Assembly: GCA_016794345.1 (NCBI GenBank)
Contig: JAEUKE010000192.1
Span: 27,096 to 91,095 of the forward strand
Length of the DNA stretch: 64,000 nt
Source of the DNA: Myxococcales bacterium
Lineage (GTDB): Bacteria > Myxococcota_A > Polyangia > Polyangiales > Polyangiaceae
Direction of reading: 5' to 3'
Shown here: positions 60,060-64,000 of the stretch, piece after piece
Layout: each line of letters begins with the position of its first letter
Numbering within the stretch: position 1 is the stretch's first letter
Program-made: the position numbers and the translations under genes
Notes under the pieces: generated by a model
Databases searched by the model: none
The model's input: only the letters and a program-made list of their open reading frames with translations
Told to the model about the DNA's origin: nothing

Positions 60060-60982
60060 GGCGCGTCGCCCTGCGCATCGGTGCCTGCGCGCTCGTCGCC
60101 GCGGTCGGGGCCTGCCTCGAGTCGCTGCCGCCTGCGCAGGACTGCGACCCTCCGGCGCGGATCATCGACGGCGCCTGTGTCGAGTGTGATCCGCCGCTCG
60201 TGTTCCTGGGGGACGAATGCACGGAGTGTCCACCTCCTGCGCAGATACCCCATCGGCCTTGCCTGCCCGCGCTCGGCGGCGTGCCCGAGACCGGCGACGG
60301 GTGCCTGAGCGACATCCCGAATGCATACGCTTGCCTCGCAGGGGATCCGCCCGACTGCGCCTGTGACCCGGACGACTGCGAAGAGCCGCTCGCGTGTTTC
60401 GGCGACGCCTCGTGCCCACGCGAGGTGCTCGAGTCCGCCCCCGACGCGACGTGCCTCCCGCTCGACGAGAGCCATTGGTCCTTCTACGTCTACCCCGTGG
60501 CGGACGCGAACCACGACACCGAGGGGTGCATCTGCGGCTGCGTGCGGTGCGCGGCGCAGTGCGACGGCAAAGGTGCCATCTTCGGCGTCTACGAGGACGG
60601 GCAGCCGCCCTATGGCCGCTACCTCCAGGGGCCCGCCATCGATCTGCGAGGCCTCTTGCCCGATCGGGGCAAGCTCGGCTTCTACGTGCGCGGTCGCGGC
60701 TGGGCGGGGAGCCTCGTCGCGTTCGTCACACACGATCTGACGCTCACCGAGACGGATACGTCCTACTACGTGCCGTTCGTGAACGACTTCAGCGTGCCGG
60801 TGGTCTACGGCCCAAACGACGAGGGCGTGCCGACGGAGGGCGAGCCCGCGCCGTACACGTGGGACGCGCCGGCCGATGCGCCGACGCACGTGCTCTTCAC
60901 GCTCACCACGGGCGCCGGCGTGCCCACCTCGGGCATCCTGGAGATCGACTGCGTCATCCCGTTCGTCGAGCCCCTCGAGTAG
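60056..60982 (+). CDS. Cys-rich lipoprotein, second of a tandem pair
   Basis: 308 residues from ATG 60056. Signal peptide ends AAVGAC. Same architecture as the preceding product: N-terminal Cys-rich region (DCDPPARIIDGACVECDPP, ECTECPPP, CICGCVRCAAQCDGKG) and C-terminal beta-rich domain ending GILEIDCVIPFVEP, nearly matching the end of its neighbour (GIIEIDCIVPYVIP). Coupled by a 4-nt overlap. The pair could form a heteromeric surface complex (inference). Confidence 0.72.
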   Translation: MRRVALRIGACALVAAVGACLESLPPAQDCDPPARIIDGACVECDPPLVFLGDECTECPPPAQIPHRPCLPALGGVPETGDGCLSDIPNAYACLAGDPPDCACDPDDCEEPLACFGDASCPREVLESAPDATCLPLDESHWSFYVYPVADANHDTEGCICGCVRCAAQCDGKGAIFGVYEDGQPPYGRYLQGPAIDLRGLLPDRGKLGFYVRGRGWAGSLVAFVTHDLTLTETDTSYYVPFVNDFSVPVVYGPNDEGVPTEGEPAPYTWDAPADAPTHVLFTLTTGAGVPTSGILEIDCVIPFVEPLE

Positions 60983-61078
60983 CGAGCGGTCGAGCGACTC
61001 GGCACAGCACGAGGAGCCGACTATGGCTTCGAAACGCGGCGGTCGGCGCTGGTGCGGCGCTTGCCAGACCCGCTCTCG

Positions 61079-61474
61079 ATGCAACGCACCTTCCCTGCGC
61101 GTCTCGGCGCTCTCATCCTCTCGTCCTCTGCGTCGCTCCTCGTCGCGGCGAGCTGCGGCAACAGCGGTGGTGACGATGTCGTCATCGTCACCGAGCCGCT
61201 CGACTACTACGAGCCCTGCGCGGCCTCGGAGGAGTGCCCCGACTTCACCGACTGCTTCGTCGTCGACGCCGACTACGTCGACGTCATCGTGACGGACTCG
61301 CTCTGCTCGAACGAGTGCACGTTCGACGACGAGTGCGCCCTCGGCGGCAAGTGTGTCCTCGTCGACGTGAGCCCGCTCTGTTACGCGCGCTGCATCGACG
61401 ACCTCGACTGCTGGGAGGGGTACGGCTGCGTCGACTGGGATCTCGACCTCGACCCGGTCTGTTTGCCGATCTGA
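61079..61474 (+). CDS. Small Cys-rich secreted protein (lipoprotein-like)
   Basis: 131 residues from ATG 61079. Signal peptide ends LVAASC. The mature protein is acidic and has ~13 cysteines in short repeats (CAASEECPDFTDCF; CSNECTFDDECALGGKC; LCYARCIDDLDCWEGYGC), an EGF-like or disulfide-knot style. An earlier GTG at 61052 would add 9 residues. Found downstream of the paralogous Cys-rich pair, so it may belong to the same surface system. Confidence 0.6.
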   Translation: MQRTFPARLGALILSSSASLLVAASCGNSGGDDVVIVTEPLDYYEPCAASEECPDFTDCFVVDADYVDVIVTDSLCSNECTFDDECALGGKCVLVDVSPLCYARCIDDLDCWEGYGCVDWDLDLDPVCLPI

Positions 61475-61494
61475 GCGCAGACGAGCTTGGCTCG

Positions 61495-61510
61495 TTGGCA
61501 TGGGTTGTGC
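61495..61510 (+). promoter_or_regulatory. Possible sigma-54 promoter (-24/-12)
   Basis: TTGGCATGGGTTGTGC has GG and GC separated by 10 bp, the spacing of the sigma-54 consensus (TGGCAC-N5-TTGC). The -24 half agrees (TTGGCA); the -12 half is GTGC instead of TTGC. TTGGCA and TGCCAA also form an inverted repeat here, so it could equally be an operator. It lies 234 nt upstream of the start at 61744; the intervening 230 nt hold no convincing gene. Confidence 0.3.
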
Positions 61511-61743
61511 CAAAAGGAGCTCATCCGGGTGAACCAGCCAGGTCCATCTTCCTCTTCGTCAGCACGCCCGGTGATGCTCGGCCGCAACAGGCAGCGTTCG
61601 AGGGCGCCCGGCACGCTCCCTGCGCGGTTGTTCCGCGCCCGGGACGGTGAGAGCATGCCGATCTCGGGACGCAAAAGTGTCCTCGAAGGGGAACTGCTTG
61701 CGACAATGCTTCCGCAGGCCTGTCACCGGTCGGAAGCAGCACC

Positions 61744-62637
61744 ATGGGCACGACGAAACCTCAGCTCTTCGCCATCCAGAACGAAGAAACCCCGGCGCCC
61801 GACTCCGGAGGGGACGATCCGCCGTCGGGTGAGCACGAGAGCGGCGCGCACGACACGATCGTCGACCGCGGAAAACAAACGCAGCCCGACGGCACCGCAG
61901 CCCCCGACAAGGCGGGCACGGGGTTCATGCGCCCCATCGAGGACCGGCCGAAGTCCAACCTGACGGACGCGGACCACAAGAACGGCGTGAAGCGCTGGGA
62001 GATCGCCAAGCTCAGCGAGCAGGAGTGGCGTCGTGCCCTCGCCAACAACGACCGCGAGATCGCGGCGGAGGAGCCGGGCTCGCCCGAGTTCGCGCGGCTG
62101 ATGGAGTCGCGCCACCGCCTGGCGTTCCCCCCGCCCAAGGGGGTGAAATACGACGACATCAGCCGGTACCACGCCGCGCAGGTCCGCAAGGAGCTCGAGG
62201 CGACGATGCCGCGCAAGCCGCGCTTCGATCGGCGGTGGCTCCTCCTGCTCGTCGCCTTCCTGGGGCTCCTCAGCTTCTTCGTCATCGTCGTCCTCCCCAT
62301 GCTGCAGGAAGGCCCCGCGCCCGCGCCGACCGGCACGCCGGCGGTCGCCGGCACCGCGACCCAGAAGAGCGCGCCGATCGCCGACCAGAAGGCACCCCCG
62401 GCGCCGCAAACGCCACCGACAGCGGAGACGTCCGTGACGCCGAGCACGGCCTCGCCCGAGCCTTCGGCCGGCGCCACGCCTCCGACGACGACAAAACCGT
62501 CAGGTTCGGCCGCAAAGTCCGCGACGACCGCGGCCACGCAGGCGCCCACCGCCACGACCGCTCCGCCTTCTTCGACGACCGCAGCGCCGCCGAGCTCGAA
62601 CACGCCGTATTTCCTCCCCAAGCCCAAGTCGCCATGA
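61744..62637 (+). CDS. Single-span membrane protein of unknown function
   Basis: 297 residues from ATG 61744. The N-terminal ~160 residues are soluble and charged (NEETPAPDSGGDDPPSGEHE; MESRHRLAFPPPKGVKYDDI). One transmembrane segment (WLLLLVAFLGLLSFFVIVVLPML, pieces; ~residues 165-185) is followed by a ~100-residue Pro/Ala/Thr/Ser tail (GAPAPTGTPAVAG, TTTAATQAPTATTAPPSS). Topology: cytosolic head, single span, extracytoplasmic disordered tail. Its stop overlaps the PEGA gene start (ATGA). Confidence 0.68.
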   Translation: MGTTKPQLFAIQNEETPAPDSGGDDPPSGEHESGAHDTIVDRGKQTQPDGTAAPDKAGTGFMRPIEDRPKSNLTDADHKNGVKRWEIAKLSEQEWRRALANNDREIAAEEPGSPEFARLMESRHRLAFPPPKGVKYDDISRYHAAQVRKELEATMPRKPRFDRRWLLLLVAFLGLLSFFVIVVLPMLQEGPAPAPTGTPAVAGTATQKSAPIADQKAPPAPQTPPTAETSVTPSTASPEPSAGATPPTTTKPSGSAAKSATTAATQAPTATTAPPSSTTAAPPSSNTPYFLPKPKSP

Positions 62638-63593
62638 AAAGAGCCTTTGCTTCCCTCCTCCTCGCGGCCTCGCTCGCCGCGGCAACGCCCAGCCTCGCGG
62701 ACGACGTCGACAAGCTCTTCGAAGAAGGCTCGGCGGCCGCCCAGGCCGGCAACTTCGATCTCGCCTACGAGAAGATGACCGCGGCGTGGAAGCAGCGGCC
62801 CAGCTTCGACGTGGCCGCGAACCTCGCCTTCGTCGAGCAGAAGCTGGGCAAGAAGCGCGAAGCAGCCGAGCACCTGGAGTACGCGCTCAGCACCTTCCCC
62901 GCCACCGGCGAGCCGGCGGCCAAGGAGCGCATGTTGCAGGACCTGAACACGCTGCGTGCGGAGCTCACCCGCGTCCAGGTCGACGCGCCGGAGGGCTGCG
63001 CCATCAAGGTGGACGGCGAAGAGCGCGGGCGCACCCCGCTGCCGCAGGTCTACCTCTACGTGGAGCCGGGCCAGCGCACGGTGGTGGGCACGCTCCCGGG
63101 CGAGAAGGGACAGGAGGTCATCGAGGCCAAGCCCGGCCAGACGATCGCCATCAAGATCATCCTCAAGAAGGAAGATGACGGTTCCGTCATTGTCCCGCCG
63201 CCCAAGGCCAGCCCCGTCCCGCTCTGGGCCGGCCTCGTCGTCGGCGGGCTCGGCATCGGCGGCCTCGGCGCCGGGATCGGCCTCGCGGTCGCCGCGGGCT
63301 CGGCCGGCTCCAACGCGGACGACGCCGCGGCAGCGTTGCCCTCGCGCAACGCCTGCCAGGGCTCCAGCCCCGACGCCGCTTGCCAGGGCATCCAGGACGA
63401 CCTGGATACGCGCGACCTGCTCTCCAACGTCTCGTTGGGCACGCTCATCGGCGGCGGCGTCCTCGTCGCCGGTGGCGCCGTGTTGCTCGGCTTGCACTTT
63501 GCCGGTGGCTCCTCCGATCCGGAAGAGACCGGCTGGGTTCTCCCTTGGGTCGGCCCCGAAGGGGCCGGCGTCACTTTCGCACGGAGCTTTTGA
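62634..63593 (+). CDS. Exported TPR/PEGA-domain protein
   Basis: 319 residues from ATG 62634. Signal peptide ends TPSLADD. TPR-like repeats (~25-95): LFEEGSAAAQAGNFDLAYEKM, VAANLAFVEQKLGKKREAAEHLEYAL (pieces). PEGA domain (~110-170): RVQVDAPEGCAIKVDGEERGRTPLPQVYLYVEPGQRTV (pieces). Two C-terminal transmembrane segments (VPLWAGLVVGGLGIGGLGAG; LSNVSLGTLIGGGVLVAGGAVLLGL) follow. Same layout as the 58149 product. PEGA domains often mark peptidoglycan- or polymer-binding proteins. Confidence 0.8.
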   Translation: MKRAFASLLLAASLAAATPSLADDVDKLFEEGSAAAQAGNFDLAYEKMTAAWKQRPSFDVAANLAFVEQKLGKKREAAEHLEYALSTFPATGEPAAKERMLQDLNTLRAELTRVQVDAPEGCAIKVDGEERGRTPLPQVYLYVEPGQRTVVGTLPGEKGQEVIEAKPGQTIAIKIILKKEDDGSVIVPPPKASPVPLWAGLVVGGLGIGGLGAGIGLAVAAGSAGSNADDAAAALPSRNACQGSSPDAACQGIQDDLDTRDLLSNVSLGTLIGGGVLVAGGAVLLGLHFAGGSSDPEETGWVLPWVGPEGAGVTFARSF

Positions 63594-63595
63594 TC

Positions 63596-64000
63596 ATGCG
63601 CCAAGCAAGAACGCTGGTTTCCCTTGTCGTCCTCGCCTCGGCACCCGCGCTCTTTGCGGCCGGTTGCTTCGATGCCGCGAACGACTGCAACCGCAACCCG
63701 AACCTGCCTTGTTATGCAAACGGCGGCGGCAGCGGACAGGGCGCCGGCGGCACTGGCGCGGGCGCTGGCGATGGTGGCGGCGGTGGGGACGGTGGCGGAG
63801 GCGGCAGCACGACCATCGGCATCCCGGAGGAGTGCGACCCGCTCGAGCTCGTCGGTGGGCAGTCCATCGCCCCGGGCTGCGGCGTCTTCGTCGACGTCAT
63901 GGCGCCCGACGGCGGAGACGGCACCCAGAACAATCCCTTCAACTCCCTGGCGGACGCCATCGCCGAGGCGGAGATGCAGATCCCCACGCGCAACGTCTAC
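63596..64000 (+). CDS. Lipoprotein, beta-helix-type repeat start (3' truncated by window edge)
   Basis: At least 135 residues from ATG 63596, running off the right edge. Signal peptide ends LFAAGC; two further Cys pairs (NDCNRNPNLPC) and a Gly-rich linker (GGGSGQGAGG, GDGGGGGDGGGGG) follow. The last visible segment, DGGDGTQNNPFNSLADAIAEAE, matches the entry repeat of right-handed parallel beta-helix proteins (G-T-x-x-N-P-F-x-S-L-x-x-A-I). It starts 2 nt after the PEGA gene, so probably the same operon. Confidence 0.75.
   Translation, partial: MRQARTLVSLVVLASAPALFAAGCFDAANDCNRNPNLPCYANGGGSGQGAGGTGAGAGDGGGGGDGGGGGSTTIGIPEECDPLELVGGQSIAPGCGVFVDVMAPDGGDGTQNNPFNSLADAIAEAEMQIPTRNVY

Noticed and set aside
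61475..61743. A possible coding gene in this intergenic stretch
   Set aside because: Short frames here lack a Shine-Dalgarno sequence or domain; only the possible -24/-12 element stands out.
63551..63567. Perfect 7-bp hairpin CGGCCCC-GAA-GGGGCCG
   Set aside because: Lies inside the end of the PEGA gene and upstream of a gene that starts 2 nt after its stop, so it is unlikely to terminate transcription; probably codon-driven.

Overview
The window is very GC-rich (roughly 70% G+C), densely packed DNA. It carries many lipoprotein signal peptides, Ser/Thr kinase and FHA/sigma-54 signalling genes, TPR/PEGA proteins and DUF1501-type Tat-exported proteins. Together these point to a myxobacterium, most likely of the Polyangiales (Sorangium/Polyangium/Sandaracinus-like). 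This is inferred from gene content and style; no rRNA, tRNA or CRISPR array was seen.

Layout. 1-5.4 kb: signalling proteins (tail of a kinase with a cyclic-nucleotide-binding domain, an NHL lipoprotein, an ECF-like sigma factor translationally coupled to a soluble Ser/Thr kinase). 5.3-11.3 kb: housekeeping genes (rsmI, an RpoH/SigB-like sigma factor, mutL-miaA) plus a protein with a histone-H1-like tail. 11.4-14.8 kb: first DUF1588-like/DUF1501/CxxCH lipoprotein operon. 14.8-25.7 kb: accessory genes, including a radical SAM enzyme, an alpha/beta-hydrolase lipoprotein, a GNAT plus a bacterial cereblon-type CULT protein, a Pro/Glu-rich two-gene operon, and a divergent TetR/cytochrome P450 pair with a clear palindromic operator. 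25.7-28.9 kb: M3 oligopeptidase and an EamA transporter. 28.9-36.5 kb: a complete histidine operon (hisG-D-C-H-A-B-F-N-IE, minus strand) in which every junction overlaps by 1-4 nt. It is preceded by a previously unlabelled 28-codon leader ORF with a His-His-Gln-His-His run, a -35/-10 pair and alternative hairpins, which looks like a his attenuator. Immediately upstream lies an archaeal-type S-adenosylmethionine synthetase.

37.8-47.4 kb: hydrolase, methyltransferase, an envelope protein/ECF sigma/membrane protein operon, a DUF99 (endonuclease dU-type) gene divergent from a large STAND-like ATPase with an OmpR-type DNA-binding tail, and a lipoprotein. 47.4-48.9 kb: a 0.7-kb non-coding block of tandem and inverted repeats beside a Y1/RAYT-like transposase, resembling a REP-RAYT locus. 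49.0-52.4 kb: lipoprotein, 5'-nucleotidase-type phosphoesterase and tag. 52.4-56.6 kb: second DUF1501 operon on the minus strand, with the lipoprotein part split into several genes. 56.8-64.0 kb: FHA/sigma-54 activator followed by TPR/PEGA and Cys-rich lipoprotein genes (two of them tandem paralogues), running off the right edge inside a beta-helix-type lipoprotein.

The most notable items are the his leader peptide, the CULT-domain protein, the REP/RAYT-like block, the archaeal-type MAT, the P450 operator and the two non-identical DUF1501 modules.
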